47,099 bases of DNA, taken from assembly GCA_026708115.1 (NCBI GenBank), contig JAPOVL010000012.1:1-47099 (forward strand), given 5' to 3'. The position numbers and the translations under genes are program-made. This document shows, piece after piece, positions 33,939 through 42,984 of the stretch (its first letter is position 1; the number at the start of each line of letters is the position of its first letter). Source of the DNA: Chloroflexota bacterium. GTDB taxonomy: Bacteria > Chloroflexota > Anaerolineae > Aggregatilineales > Phototrophicaceae. The notes beneath the pieces are model-generated. The model was given only the letters and a program-made list of their open reading frames with translations. It made no database searches and was not told the DNA's origin.

Positions 33939-36887
33939 TTAACCCTCTTCTACTGTGGCAAGAAAGACGGAATCGGCGCTGTTCCCAACCTGGTCAAAGG
34001 CCAAGGCGACAAAATTCAAGGCGCCCGCGCCAAGGATTTCGTATTCGAGTCCGTAGGGCCAATCACGGTCGACACCCAGCAATTCGGCATCTTGATAGAA
34101 CTCGACGCGCTCGATCGCCAGATTGTCGCTGGCATCTGCCAATAAGGAAATGACGCGCTCCGTCGGATACTTTATCTCAGTCGCGCCGCTGCCCATTCGC
34201 AACTCTACGGTCGGCGGCGTATTGTCAAGCGTTATCTGCCTGGTATCGGCGACAGTTCTGCCATCATCCATGAGCGCGGTTAGTTTCAAAGTATAGATGC
34301 CGTGCAGCTCGGTTGTATCCCAAGCGCTGCTCAGATCTACTGCAGTCGCTGGCGCGCTTATCCCGATGATCTCAATCCATTCTTGCGGGTTGACGCCGGC
34401 GCCGTATTCCAGCGCGTATTGAAGCGCGCCCTCTGCGCTGATGCGTCCGGCAACCTCCACCAGCCCGCCGACATAAGCAAAGTCCGAAGGTTGAAGCAAT
34501 TGGACGGCAGGCGCCTCGGCGCTGCGCTCATCGCCAGCAAAGGTACTCGGCGGCAACGGTCTGCCGTCTGCGACCCACCAGTCGATGAGGTCATCGGGCG
34601 GCAGAAAATATACCGCCGCGCGCCTGTGATTGTCCGGTGTTGTCACCGTCGCCAATTGTCCCGTCAGGCTGTTGATCTCGACGGTTTGCCACAATGTATC
34701 ACGGCGCAAGGATGTGCCGGCCGGAACGATCTCCCGACGCGTCGGGCAATGGTCGGTCGCGGGGGGCAACTGACCCGAAATCTCGCAAACGAGAAACTCT
34801 TCAATATCTGCCGGCCTTGGCCAATCCCTCGCCGGCAGATTGTCTCTGGCGCTCACATAATCCACCAGCGCTCGCCAAATTGGCGCCGAAGCAGCACGAT
34901 CGTAGGGCTCTAAATCCATCGAGGCGCCATCTTCGCGCGCGACATGCACAGCCACCACAATTTGTGGACTGTATCCAACTGTCCAACTGTCGCGCCGGTC
35001 GGCGCTCAAACCGTCAACAACGGCGGCGGGCCCCGCAACTTGCAGCGCTTCGTCCGCCCTATCCAGAATGCGCTGTCGGGATGCTTCATCGGCCAGGACA
35101 TCATTGACCAAATATGCCAGGCTCGGCTCGATCACGGGAGTCGCGTTCGATCGGTCCTGCGCGCCCGCGTATTGCCAAAGCACGTTGTCCTCGGCATCTG
35201 CGATTCTCAAAATAGCGACAGGATCTTGCCCGCGATAACCGGCGTCAAGGGGCTCGGTCGGCAGGCCGCGCATCAGGCCCATTGCCGCCAGCACACTATA
35301 GGCATAAGCCGTATCCAGAACAGAGACGGCGCCACCGCGCTCGAGAATTTCGAGGCTGATACGGTTTTCGTCCAGGCTATTGAATCCCAGTCTATGGGCA
35401 GTGCGAATGACTTGCCCCATGCCGCGGCTATTGGCGACTTGAACAGCGGGCGGCGTCAAGGCAGCGGACATGGCGTCGCGCAGGTTCAAGGGACCATGAA
35501 ACTGCCCATCAGGGTTGGCTGGGCTGTAAATGAGCCCATCCGCCCCTCCGGGATACACCTGTGGAATATCGTATACCATGGTTGCCGGGGTATATAGTCG
35601 CCGCAGGAAGCCTTCAATATATACGAAAGGCTGAAGAACCACCCCTGGCTGATGCGTCGCCAGTTGAGCATTGCCCGCCATGCCCAGGATCACGCCACTT
35701 TCAGCATCCAGTATCACTGTCGTGACCTGGTCCGGGGCGGCGTCTACAGGCGCGAAAGGCAAGAGTTCACGCGCCGCGGTGCATTCCCCGCCCTGGCTCC
35801 GTTGGGCCTCCACCGCGCTGGAGCCACCGCGTAACTGCTGCATGTGCGCCCGCGCCAGGCACTCGGACTGCAAGTAGAGATCCAGATCAAGCGAGGTCGT
35901 GATGCGCAAGCCGCCGCGCGCCAAAAGCCGCGCGCCATCGTAACCCAAATTGTCGAGAATGAATTGCGCCTGCCGCCGGGCATACAAGTTGAAGTCAGGC
36001 GCAATTTCAGGAAGTCGATTGCTCTTTTCTATCGCCGTCCGGGCGCTCGCCGTCGACGCCCCGTCATAAGCCGCCCCGTCGATAAATCCCAAGTTCAAGG
36101 CGCTCAACAGCAGATCCGCAGCCCGTTGACGCGCGCCCCGTTCATCATCGATGGGATTCTGCCGCGGCGACAGCGGTATGGCCGCCAGCAGCGCCGCATC
36201 CGCCAGGTCAAGCTCCGCCGCAGATTTACCCAGATACACCCAGGCGGCAGCTTCGATACCAAAAGCGTCATTGCCGTAGTAGTTTGTATTGAGATGCAGT
36301 TCCAATAGTTCATCCGCAGAGAAGCGCCTTTTGCTTTCGGCCGTCAGCGCCAGCTCCAGCAAGGATTCGTCCAGGCCGCTAGAACGGGTCTCGGGCAAGA
36401 AGACGTTTTGCGCCAAACGGCCAAGGATGCCCGTTTCCTTGAGGACCGGCGCGCCCAGTATGTAGCGCCATACTTGCAACAGGCTTTGCGCGGGATCAGA
36501 AGCGGCGTTGATCGCGCGGCCTTGATTCTCCGCAACCAGGGTAATATCGCCGACGAACCTGGGAATGCCCTCCAGTGTCACGGGGCCCCGCTCTTCCCCG
36601 AGTGGATCCCCCACAGTATAGATGACGGCCTCGCCGCTGCGATCAAAGAAGCGCGTCGCACTTCTTTCGGGATCGAAGGCCGTAAGCGCTTCCGTTGACG
36701 GGAAAGTGCTCGCGGCTTGCGCATAGAGCCAAATGGCCAAGGCCAGCGCAGCAATCAAGGGCAACAGGCAGATCAGGGCCGGTAGGCCCACGATCAGCGC
36801 AAGCCAAAACCTGGCCCGGCGACTCTGGGATTGCTTGCGATGCTTGCGGGCATGACGGCGGCGGATGATATGAGCAACTTTGGGCAT
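33939..36887 (-). CDS. Class A penicillin-binding-protein homologue with degenerate catalytic motifs
   Basis: 982 residues: basic cytoplasmic head, one membrane helix (about 27-55), a GT51-like domain (about 75-270), a transpeptidase-like domain (about 300-690), then Ig-like beta domains (about 790-982, 'SDFAYVGGLVEVAGRISAEG'). The GT51 scaffold is clear ('LLELHLNTNYYGNDAFGIEA'), but EDxxFxxHxG reads AENQGRAINAAS and the STxTQQ block reads TGILGRLAQNVFL. In the transpeptidase domain the SxxK site reads PGVVLQPF (about 414-420), SxN reads A-L-T in 'AALTPPAV', and KTG reads VDGLS (about 622). Both halves have lost the residues needed for catalysis, yet the frame is intact and long, so a structural or regulatory role is likelier than decay. 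Confidence 0.85.
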   Translation of the reverse strand: MPKVAHIIRRRHARKHRKQSQSRRARFWLALIVGLPALICLLPLIAALALAIWLYAQAASTFPSTEALTAFDPERSATRFFDRSGEAVIYTVGDPLGEERGPVTLEGIPRFVGDITLVAENQGRAINAASDPAQSLLQVWRYILGAPVLKETGILGRLAQNVFLPETRSSGLDESLLELALTAESKRRFSADELLELHLNTNYYGNDAFGIEAAAWVYLGKSAAELDLADAALLAAIPLSPRQNPIDDERGARQRAADLLLSALNLGFIDGAAYDGASTASARTAIEKSNRLPEIAPDFNLYARRQAQFILDNLGYDGARLLARGGLRITTSLDLDLYLQSECLARAHMQQLRGGSSAVEAQRSQGGECTAARELLPFAPVDAAPDQVTTVILDAESGVILGMAGNAQLATHQPGVVLQPFVYIEGFLRRLYTPATMVYDIPQVYPGGADGLIYSPANPDGQFHGPLNLRDAMSAALTPPAVQVANSRGMGQVIRTAHRLGFNSLDENRISLEILERGGAVSVLDTAYAYSVLAAMGLMRGLPTEPLDAGYRGQDPVAILRIADAEDNVLWQYAGAQDRSNATPVIEPSLAYLVNDVLADEASRQRILDRADEALQVAGPAAVVDGLSADRRDSWTVGYSPQIVVAVHVAREDGASMDLEPYDRAASAPIWRALVDYVSARDNLPARDWPRPADIEEFLVCEISGQLPPATDHCPTRREIVPAGTSLRRDTLWQTVEINSLTGQLATVTTPDNHRRAAVYFLPPDDLIDWWVADGRPLPPSTFAGDERSAEAPAVQLLQPSDFAYVGGLVEVAGRISAEGALQYALEYGAGVNPQEWIEIIGISAPATAVDLSSAWDTTELHGIYTLKLTALMDDGRTVADTRQITLDNTPPTVELRMGSGATEIKYPTERVISLLADASDNLAIERVEFYQDAELLGVDRDWPYGLEYEILGAGALNFVALAFDQVGNSADSVFLATVEEG

Positions 36888-36940
36888 GCCCCGTCCTCAA
36901 ACTGAGTTGCTTCTATTGCTTGATCAAGCGAGATTTTGAC

Positions 36941-37019
36941 AGCCACAGGCCGCGCAACCGGCGAAAAAGTCCCCCGCGCTCACAGGAAAAAATACGCCTT
37001 CTCGCCACATGAGCGACGC
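36941..37019 (+). repeat. ~80-bp hairpin repeat, copy 4 (with partial fifth copy to 37061)
   Basis: Begins AGCCACAGGCCGCGCAACCG and ends CCACATGAGCGACGCG. A second partial unit follows (ACGAGCCTTCTCCTTGCACG, 37036-37055) and is interrupted by the MITE-like element at 37062. Confidence 0.6.
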
Positions 37020-37061
37020 GGTTTACGTAAACAGTAACGAGCCTTCTCCTTGCACGAGCAT

Positions 37062-37312
37062 CTGAGGACAGGACAGGTTTTTTCTACCCCATCCCCGGCC
37101 AGTGCCCCCTCGGTCCCCCGTTTCACGGGGGAAGTATCCCAATGCTTTGGGGAAGGGTGACTCTACATTGGATTTGGGATTTAACTTGCTGAAATTCACG
37201 AAAATGAACATAAAATACCATCTTCTTGTGGCGCGCTCCCCCTCTCCGATGCTTCGGGGAGGGGGTCGGGGGGTGGGGTTGGCCTTGAGATATGCGCGAT
37301 ACTGTCCTCGGA
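37062..37312. mobile_element. Second MITE-like element, 9-bp target duplication
   Basis: The left end is CTGAGGACAGGACAG (37062-37076). The right end ACTGTCCTCGGA (37301-37312) is a degraded inverted version. CACGAGCAT flanks both sides (37053-37061 and 37313-37321) as a target duplication. Inside are two G/C hairpin blocks resembling sequence near 46960-47005. No coding capacity. Confidence 0.7.
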
Positions 37313-37403
37313 CACGAGCATGGGGCTTTGCTAAATAGACATACAGCCCGGCCGCGCGATTGTCTCATGATTAAGAACAGGCCGACGGCCGCGAAAGTCC
37401 CGA

Positions 37404-37952
37404 CTAAGACGCGTTCACATAGGCGCGCAAGCCGTCCCAATCACCCTTTGCCGCGTAGACTGCCTGCTGCGGCCAGGTCTCGAGACCAGGCGGCGGCACT
37501 TTGCCGGCGGCGACGATAACGCCGATGAGGCCCTCGCGCGAGCTATTGGAAAGCTGATCGAAGGTCTTGATGCCCGCATCGTACAATATCTCGCGGAAAA
37601 TGTTGCCGATTCCGTATATTTTAGTCAAATCATCGGCTTCAATTGCGTCGACAGTCGCCCCTGCTGGGTCTGGTTGACGCGCCATTTGCGACTTTTCTTG
37701 CGTGCGCTTCGCCAGCTCTTCCGCGCGGCTGGCGCTTTCCTCCGCCGCCTTGACCGCCTCCTCGCGTTGTTCCGCCAGCGCGTCGCGACGCATCCACAGC
37801 CAGAAAAAGACGGAAACAAAAAACAGGCCAACCGACCAGGAAAGCAGATTGCGATCATTCCCGTCCAGCGCTACGTTATTCAAGGCAAGCGCCACGGCCC
37901 CTACCAGGGCAGTCATCGCGATCAGATTCTTGGCTTCCTGACTGAGATTCAT
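37404..37952 (-). CDS. Membrane protein with C-terminal helix-hairpin-helix domain
   Basis: About 182 residues from ATG 37952 (two earlier in-frame starts exist). Two membrane helices (about 12-32 and 37-55) are followed by a charged coiled coil (about 58-90, 'ALAEQREEAVKAAEESASRA'). The H3TH-like domain is 'DDLTKIYGIGNIFREILYDAG' then 'TFDQLSNSSREGL' (about 104-140). The IxGIG-type loop is the DNA- or protein-binding hairpin seen in the 'predicted flap endonuclease-1-like' group (COG3743) and in proteins that tether such a domain to the membrane. No nuclease residues are visible. Function unknown; it may connect envelope and nucleic acid or act in protein-protein contact. Confidence 0.75.
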   Translation of the reverse strand: MNLSQEAKNLIAMTALVGAVALALNNVALDGNDRNLLSWSVGLFFVSVFFWLWMRRDALAEQREEAVKAAEESASRAEELAKRTQEKSQMARQPDPAGATVDAIEADDLTKIYGIGNIFREILYDAGIKTFDQLSNSSREGLIGVIVAAGKVPPPGLETWPQQAVYAAKGDWDGLRAYVNAS

Positions 37953-38123
37953 GATCATTCCCGCCACCAACAAATTGTTATTCCCATTGCAGGAATTATA
38001 GCATATTCCCTGCCGATTCGCCGTCGGTCACCTGCCTTCAATTTGCTAGGTCGTGGTCGCGCAAAATTGGCTTCGGCGTATATCATAGACCCTGTCGCCA
38101 ATCACATGCCGGGAGCAATAGCG

Positions 38124-39746
38124 ATGGATTTCGTCTTTGGCAAATTGATTAATGATGAGCTCAAACTAACTTACCATCGCGCCAGCCGACACGGCGTCCA
38201 GCACCTTCACCGCATCGCGCCGGCAGACCCGAGGCCGGAAGACGATGTGACAGTGCATGTCCTCACCTCGGGGGACTTTCATATCCAGCGCGTCTCGCTA
38301 TATTACACAGCCGACGGGGGCCTTCCCGTTGGCAGTCGCGGAAAGTCCGGCAACGCCCGCGTTGTGGAATTCGAGCGGGTTAGAACCGACTGGGATACGC
38401 TCGTCTGGGACTATCTTAGTCACTGGGAAGCGGTCATACCCGCGCAGCCCGATCAGACCACTGTGAACTATGCGATCAGCGCTTGGGCTGACCAAGGAGA
38501 GGAAATCTATGCTGACTACCCCGACGCCGAAGAGCGCCTGCGGCACGCGACCATGCGTTTCTTCAAGAATCTGCCGGAGGATTCGGTCTATGAACCTGGG
38601 GAACAAGGAAACGCGCCAGTCTTCACTTATCACGTCGATCGCCAATTGCCGCCAAAGTGGGGGCATGAAGCCATCCTATATCAGGTCTTTCTCGACCGTT
38701 TTCACCCGGGCAAGGGCAGGGATTGGCTGCAAACTACGGATCTGAACGGTTTCTGCGGCGGTACGCTCTGGGGCCTGCGAGACAAGCTCGACTATCTCGC
38801 CGATCTCGGCATCAACTGTCTCTGGCTAAGCCCTACCTGGAAGAGCCCTAGCTGCCACGGCTACGATATAGCGGATTACAACAGTGTCGAGCCACGCCTG
38901 GGCGGCGAGGAAGCATTGCGCGCGGTCGTTGAGGGCGCGCATCGGCGCGGCATCCGTGTTTTGCTTGATCTGGTCTGCAATCACATCTCCAATCAGCATC
39001 CCTTTTTCCTTGACGCGCGGAACGATACGGCTAGCGCTTACCGCGACTGGTTCGATTTCGACCAGCGCTACAGTCACGGCTATCGCTGCTTCTTCAACGT
39101 CGAGACCATGCCGGAGGTCAATCTCGAGCATCCGGCGGCAAGGGACTGGATGATTAGCAATGCTGTCAACTGCCTGCGCGACTTCGACGTCGACGGCTTT
39201 CGGCTTGACTATGCCAATGGCGCTGGACCCAACTTCTGGGCCCATTTTCGGCCGCAAGTCAAAGCCGCAAAAGCAGACTGTTTGCTCCTGGGCGAGATCA
39301 TCGACGCGCCTGACCGGCTGCGCCTCTATCAAGGTCGGCTTGATGGATGTCTTGACTTTTCGCTAAACGATGCCCTGCGCAAGAGTTTCGCCTGGAAGAC
39401 TTGGGAAGGAGCCAGATTTAGTTCCTTCATAGAGGACCACGCGCGCTACTTTGAAGGCGACTTTGTCATGCCCAGTTTTCTCGATAGCCATGACATGGAT
39501 CGCTTCTCGTTTGTCGCGAAGAACGACGCCGATCCATTGAAGCGCGCCGTCGCCGCCCAAATGCGCTTGCCCAATCCGCCAATTATATTTTATGGCGCGG
39601 AAATCGGCTTGCGACAGACCGAGAGCACAGTCGACAAAACGCTGGACGTCAGCCGAGTGCCTATGGTTTGGGACGAAGGACAAGATCAAGACCTACTTGC
39701 TTTCTATCGCGAGCGTATACGGGAACGTAAAGGCCGCCGTTCATGA
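38124..39746 (+). CDS. GH13 alpha-amylase-family glycosidase lacking C-terminal domain
   Basis: 540 residues from ATG 38124, behind GGGAG; upstream in-frame codons to 37674 are antisense to the neighbouring gene and are discarded. The N-terminal ~170 residues form a CBM34-like sandwich ('HVLTSGDFHIQRVSLYYTAD'). The barrel has the GH13 motifs: I 'DLVCNH' (about 282-287), II 'GFRLDYANG' with the nucleophile Asp (about 362), III 'LLGEIID' with the acid Glu (about 391), and IV 'DSHD' (about 454-457). The arrangement resembles neopullulanase/cyclomaltodextrinase enzymes acting on short alpha-glucans; no signal peptide, so cytoplasmic. It stops at 'LLAFYRERIRERKGRRS', where relatives continue with a ~80-residue beta domain. 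The 650-bp relic begins 51 nt downstream, suggesting truncation. Confidence 0.88.
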   Translation: MDFVFGKLINDELKLTYHRASRHGVQHLHRIAPADPRPEDDVTVHVLTSGDFHIQRVSLYYTADGGLPVGSRGKSGNARVVEFERVRTDWDTLVWDYLSHWEAVIPAQPDQTTVNYAISAWADQGEEIYADYPDAEERLRHATMRFFKNLPEDSVYEPGEQGNAPVFTYHVDRQLPPKWGHEAILYQVFLDRFHPGKGRDWLQTTDLNGFCGGTLWGLRDKLDYLADLGINCLWLSPTWKSPSCHGYDIADYNSVEPRLGGEEALRAVVEGAHRRGIRVLLDLVCNHISNQHPFFLDARNDTASAYRDWFDFDQRYSHGYRCFFNVETMPEVNLEHPAARDWMISNAVNCLRDFDVDGFRLDYANGAGPNFWAHFRPQVKAAKADCLLLGEIIDAPDRLRLYQGRLDGCLDFSLNDALRKSFAWKTWEGARFSSFIEDHARYFEGDFVMPSFLDSHDMDRFSFVAKNDADPLKRAVAAQMRLPNPPIIFYGAEIGLRQTESTVDKTLDVSRVPMVWDEGQDQDLLAFYRERIRERKGRRS

Positions 39747-39797
39747 CAGCATGGGTTGGCGCTTCCTGGCGAACTGCGGTCTCGTTCTCCTGCGCAG

Positions 39798-40455
39798 GGG
39801 TGTATTTCAGATTATTGGGAGCCCCCATCGTCCACCCTCAACCACAAAAACTGTAGAAGCCAGCCAGCGGACACTTTTTGTCAACTGACACGCTGCCCCG
39901 CCCGCTAGCCCCCGACTCTATGCCGAAACTGAGACCATATAGTCGCCTTTTTCTCCCCGTCTTGCTCTATCATTCGATCTTGCAACACACCGGGCCGCCC
40001 AGCCCTCGCCGCTGCTTTTCAAACCCGGCGCCCGGCTCAAACGAAGCCAGATCGTCCAAAAAGAGGCGCTAATCTCCGAAAACAGATTGCTGCCTCCGCA
40101 ACTAGACAAAGTCGAAGAAACAAGAAACCGAAGCCGAGGCCAATCGCTAGGCATCTCTTATGTCAGAAACTGGGTGGACGACCGGCGGTCACCGTCGACG
40201 GTCAGTATCGACGCGACCCTTGGGTCGCCCGAATACAAGCCAAAATGGGCAGGTATTGTCGCGGCTGTCTGCCCAAGGAAAACTGTCCTGTCCTCAGATC
40301 TGGGGAGGGGGTACCCCCCCCCCCCCCCGTATACATACTGTATCTATACTGTTACTCAAAATGGGGCAAAAAGAGGGCAAAATCAGGGCAATTTCCCAGC
40401 ACTTGAGGACAACTTGCGCTTGATTCGCATGCAATTTATGTCATTCTGCCAAAAT
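39798..40455 (+). mobile_element. 650-bp transposon relic, copy 2 (with poly-C/palindrome repeat)
   Basis: Inverted counterpart of 10801-11450. The conserved frame after GGTGTATTTCAGATTATT, a TAG at the position of the other copy's TAA, hairpins GGGTCGCC and the like near 40180-40235, and the end motif CTGTCCTGTCCTCAG (40283-40297) all recur. So do GTA plus 15 C (40314-40328) and the palindrome (40329-40349). Small indels shift the frames. It starts 51 nt after the GH13 stop, in the same relative orientation to its upstream gene as copy 1 is to folC. Confidence 0.8.
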
Positions 40456-40570
40456 AATGTAATGCGCCCCCTGCCCAGCTCGACCTTGTGTGAAACGGCG
40501 CTTAGTGGCAGCATACACCTGTGCGCCATCGCACAGACTATCATTGCAAACTATAGAAGGACAATTCAAT

Positions 40571-40963
40571 ATGCGCATAGAACTCAGCGGCGTCTTAGTC
40601 GATAACCAGGATAAAGCACTCAAATTCTATACGGAGATTCTGGGCTTTCTGCCCAAACATGACATACCGGTCGGCGCCTTTCGCTGGCTAACGGTCGTTT
40701 CGCCCGAGAACCCCGACGGGGTTGAGCTGCTGCTGGAACCCAACGACAATCCCGCCTCCAGCACCTTTCAGCAGGCCATATTCGAGCAGGGCATCCCGGC
40801 GACGATGTTCTTTGTCGACGATATTCAGTCCGAAGTCAAGCGCCTGAAAGACCTTGGAGTGGAATTCTTTATGGAGCCTACCGACGCGGGAACAGTGACG
40901 ATTGCCATTTTTAACGACACCTGCGGCAATTTGATCCAGATTGCGCAGAAGAACGAAACCTAG
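40571..40963 (+). CDS. VOC-family (glyoxalase/dioxygenase-like) protein
   Basis: 130 residues from ATG 40571 (AGAAGGA upstream). Two beta-alpha-beta-beta-beta units: 'ELSGVLVDNQDKALKFYTEILGF' and 'ATMFFVDDIQSEVKRLKDLG', ending 'IAIFNDTCGNLIQI'. The usual first metal His of the VOC fold is Ser/Gly here ('LSGVLV'), whereas 'GVELLLEP' supplies a Glu, so the metal site may be incomplete. VOC proteins include glyoxalases, fosfomycin/bleomycin resistance proteins and dioxygenases; the substrate cannot be assigned. Convergent with the DUF6056-like gene, whose stop is 1 nt away. Confidence 0.85.
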   Translation: MRIELSGVLVDNQDKALKFYTEILGFLPKHDIPVGAFRWLTVVSPENPDGVELLLEPNDNPASSTFQQAIFEQGIPATMFFVDDIQSEVKRLKDLGVEFFMEPTDAGTVTIAIFNDTCGNLIQIAQKNET

Positions 40964-40964
40964 A

Positions 40965-42764
40965 TCACCGCTCTTCGCTTACAGTTACAGGTATGCCATA
41001 GTAGCAGAAGGCGTCCCGCTCAGTCATATAGTTGCCGAAGCTGCGGGGCATCGGATCAACTATGATTGGATATTCCCCGCTAGCACGCATTGATAGGATC
41101 TTTGCGTGGTTTGCGTCCCATTGTCTGGCATGACTTTGATACAGTTCGACCAATTCAACCTGGTCGCGAACCATAGAGAAACCCAATACCAGAATTATCG
41201 CAACCGGGCTGAGCTTCGTTACAGTTTCCCAGATCCGCGCCGATCCCGAAACTTGCAAAAGTCCTTTGAGCCAATATCCCAAAAAGGCGCCCCAAACGAG
41301 GCCCGATATCATCAGCAGGTACGGTCCTGCGGTCATCGTGCGAATAAAGACTTCGCCGCGCGCAAACAGCAGTGTCGCCGCCACCGATGCCTGGCATAAC
41401 CAGGTGACCGACAGACATAGAGCCAAAACGAAACTGGCCCGCCGCAATGACAAGAACGGCACAGCCGCTGGCGACTCCCAAACGAAGGATGCCAGAAATA
41501 GTCCAATTGTGCAGAACAGATAGAACCAGGCATATATCCGCACGGCCGTTATTTCCAACGCAAGCAAGGTAGAAACAATGACAAGCAGCAAGTTGCACGT
41601 TGTTCGAAGCCCAGGTCCGTACTCCATCAACTTTGCATTTACAGGTATTCGTCCCCACAAGAGCAAAGAATAAGCAAATATCGAAAGGATATTGAACATA
41701 ATGAACGGCATGTAACGGATGCTAAAGCGGCCCAGGAACTGGGGATCGTCACTCACATAGGCCCATAAGACAGGCATGCACAGCAACTGAACAGCTATCC
41801 CCAGCCACAGCAGCGGCGTATACAATTGCGCTGGACGCAACTCCGGTTTCAACGCGGGAATATCAAACTTGGTCAACGCCCAAAACACCCCGACAGCCGT
41901 CAGCAACAGAAACCCGGACGTGATCTCCGGGTCAGACAAGAACGCGAATGTGTTTTCTACGGTTCCGGTCAGCAGGGCGAGTAGCGAACGAACTGGCGGA
42001 AGTCGCGTATCCTGGGCCACTGCCAGGCTGCGATTAACTACACCTGGCGAGAGCAACTGCAGGACCAAGCTACCGAGACTCGTTAACCAGCCAATTCCCA
42101 GCATGAGAACGAGCGAATAGCGCGCGGGACCGTGTAGTGACACCACTGCCAGAAGCAAACAGAGCGAAAGAAAACAGAGATGGAATACGACAAAGGCCTC
42201 GGCCAGTCCCGCGCTCAGGAAACAGATCGCCGCTCCTGCCAACAAAGCTTTGCCTGACATGGAGCCTTGGCGCGCAAAGCGAATAGACAGCGCCAGAAAG
42301 GCGCTCAGTGGCGCGAAGGGTAAAGCGTAGGCCGTATTGGCAACGTACCAGTAAATGGCTCGTTCCGATGGAAACGCGTAGATTGTCGCGGAGACAGTCA
42401 ATGCCGATAGAGCGACCGCAGTCGCCCGGCGCGAGGTCGCTATGCCCAGGCAAATCAGTCCCTCGTAGATCAGCCAACTCAGGCTGCAGAACCACAGCGT
42501 GACGATCAGAAGCGGCGCGATAGCGGTCGCCAAATGATCCAGCGGGCCGAGCAAACCAATCAGAAAGAACCGCGTATAACTGCCGCTCCAGGTATTGACA
42601 TGGTAAAGCATGTTCTCCCAGGCGTCGTGTCGCCGTGCCAAGGCGACAACACAGAAGTCGTCAATCTTCATGCGACTGAAAAGCCCGGCAAAAGAAATCA
42701 GACTCAAGGGAATCATTGTGAGGAAAGTCAGCAGCCAAGAAAAGGTTGATCGACCGGTTGCCAT
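40965..42764 (-). CDS. Large polytopic membrane protein, DUF6056-like, copy 2
   Basis: 599 residues with 12 or more membrane segments and no cleaved signal. It shares landmarks with the gene at 31866-33713: 'FSRMKIDDFCVVALARRHDA', 'YHVNTWSGSYTRFFLIGLLG' and 'YAFPSERAIYWYVANTAYAL'. The acidic pair after helix 1 and the tail 'YQSHARQWDANHAKILSMRA' also match. These shared outer-loop residues are the best candidates for an active site. The family is uncharacterised; a GT-C-like glycosyl transfer function is an inference. It is separated from copy 1 by about 7 kb including the PBP-like gene. Confidence 0.7.
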   Translation of the reverse strand: MATGRSTFSWLLTFLTMIPLSLISFAGLFSRMKIDDFCVVALARRHDAWENMLYHVNTWSGSYTRFFLIGLLGPLDHLATAIAPLLIVTLWFCSLSWLIYEGLICLGIATSRRATAVALSALTVSATIYAFPSERAIYWYVANTAYALPFAPLSAFLALSIRFARQGSMSGKALLAGAAICFLSAGLAEAFVVFHLCFLSLCLLLAVVSLHGPARYSLVLMLGIGWLTSLGSLVLQLLSPGVVNRSLAVAQDTRLPPVRSLLALLTGTVENTFAFLSDPEITSGFLLLTAVGVFWALTKFDIPALKPELRPAQLYTPLLWLGIAVQLLCMPVLWAYVSDDPQFLGRFSIRYMPFIMFNILSIFAYSLLLWGRIPVNAKLMEYGPGLRTTCNLLLVIVSTLLALEITAVRIYAWFYLFCTIGLFLASFVWESPAAVPFLSLRRASFVLALCLSVTWLCQASVAATLLFARGEVFIRTMTAGPYLLMISGLVWGAFLGYWLKGLLQVSGSARIWETVTKLSPVAIILVLGFSMVRDQVELVELYQSHARQWDANHAKILSMRASGEYPIIVDPMPRSFGNYMTERDAFCYYGIPVTVSEER

Positions 42765-42984
42765 TGCTAGGTATGACCTTATCGTGTCCTGTCCATATTC
42801 ACGCTTGCGCGCCGAACGTCAATAGCCATCTCAAGCTGCCGCGCGTGAACCAAACTGCGCGCAATGCGCCTTAATCTAATGAGTCATGCAACCGAAGTCA
42901 AGCCAGCGAAATACCAAGCGGCAATAAGCCGGCCTCTGAAAGTATGCGCAAACGTCAACTGCGCCAAACGAGCGTTTGGGGGGT

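Noticed and set aside
40087..40605. 172-codon frame across the poly-C repeat
   Set aside because: It runs through hairpins, a homopolymer and the VOC ribosome site; the same DNA in copy 1 is read in another frame, so it is not a gene.
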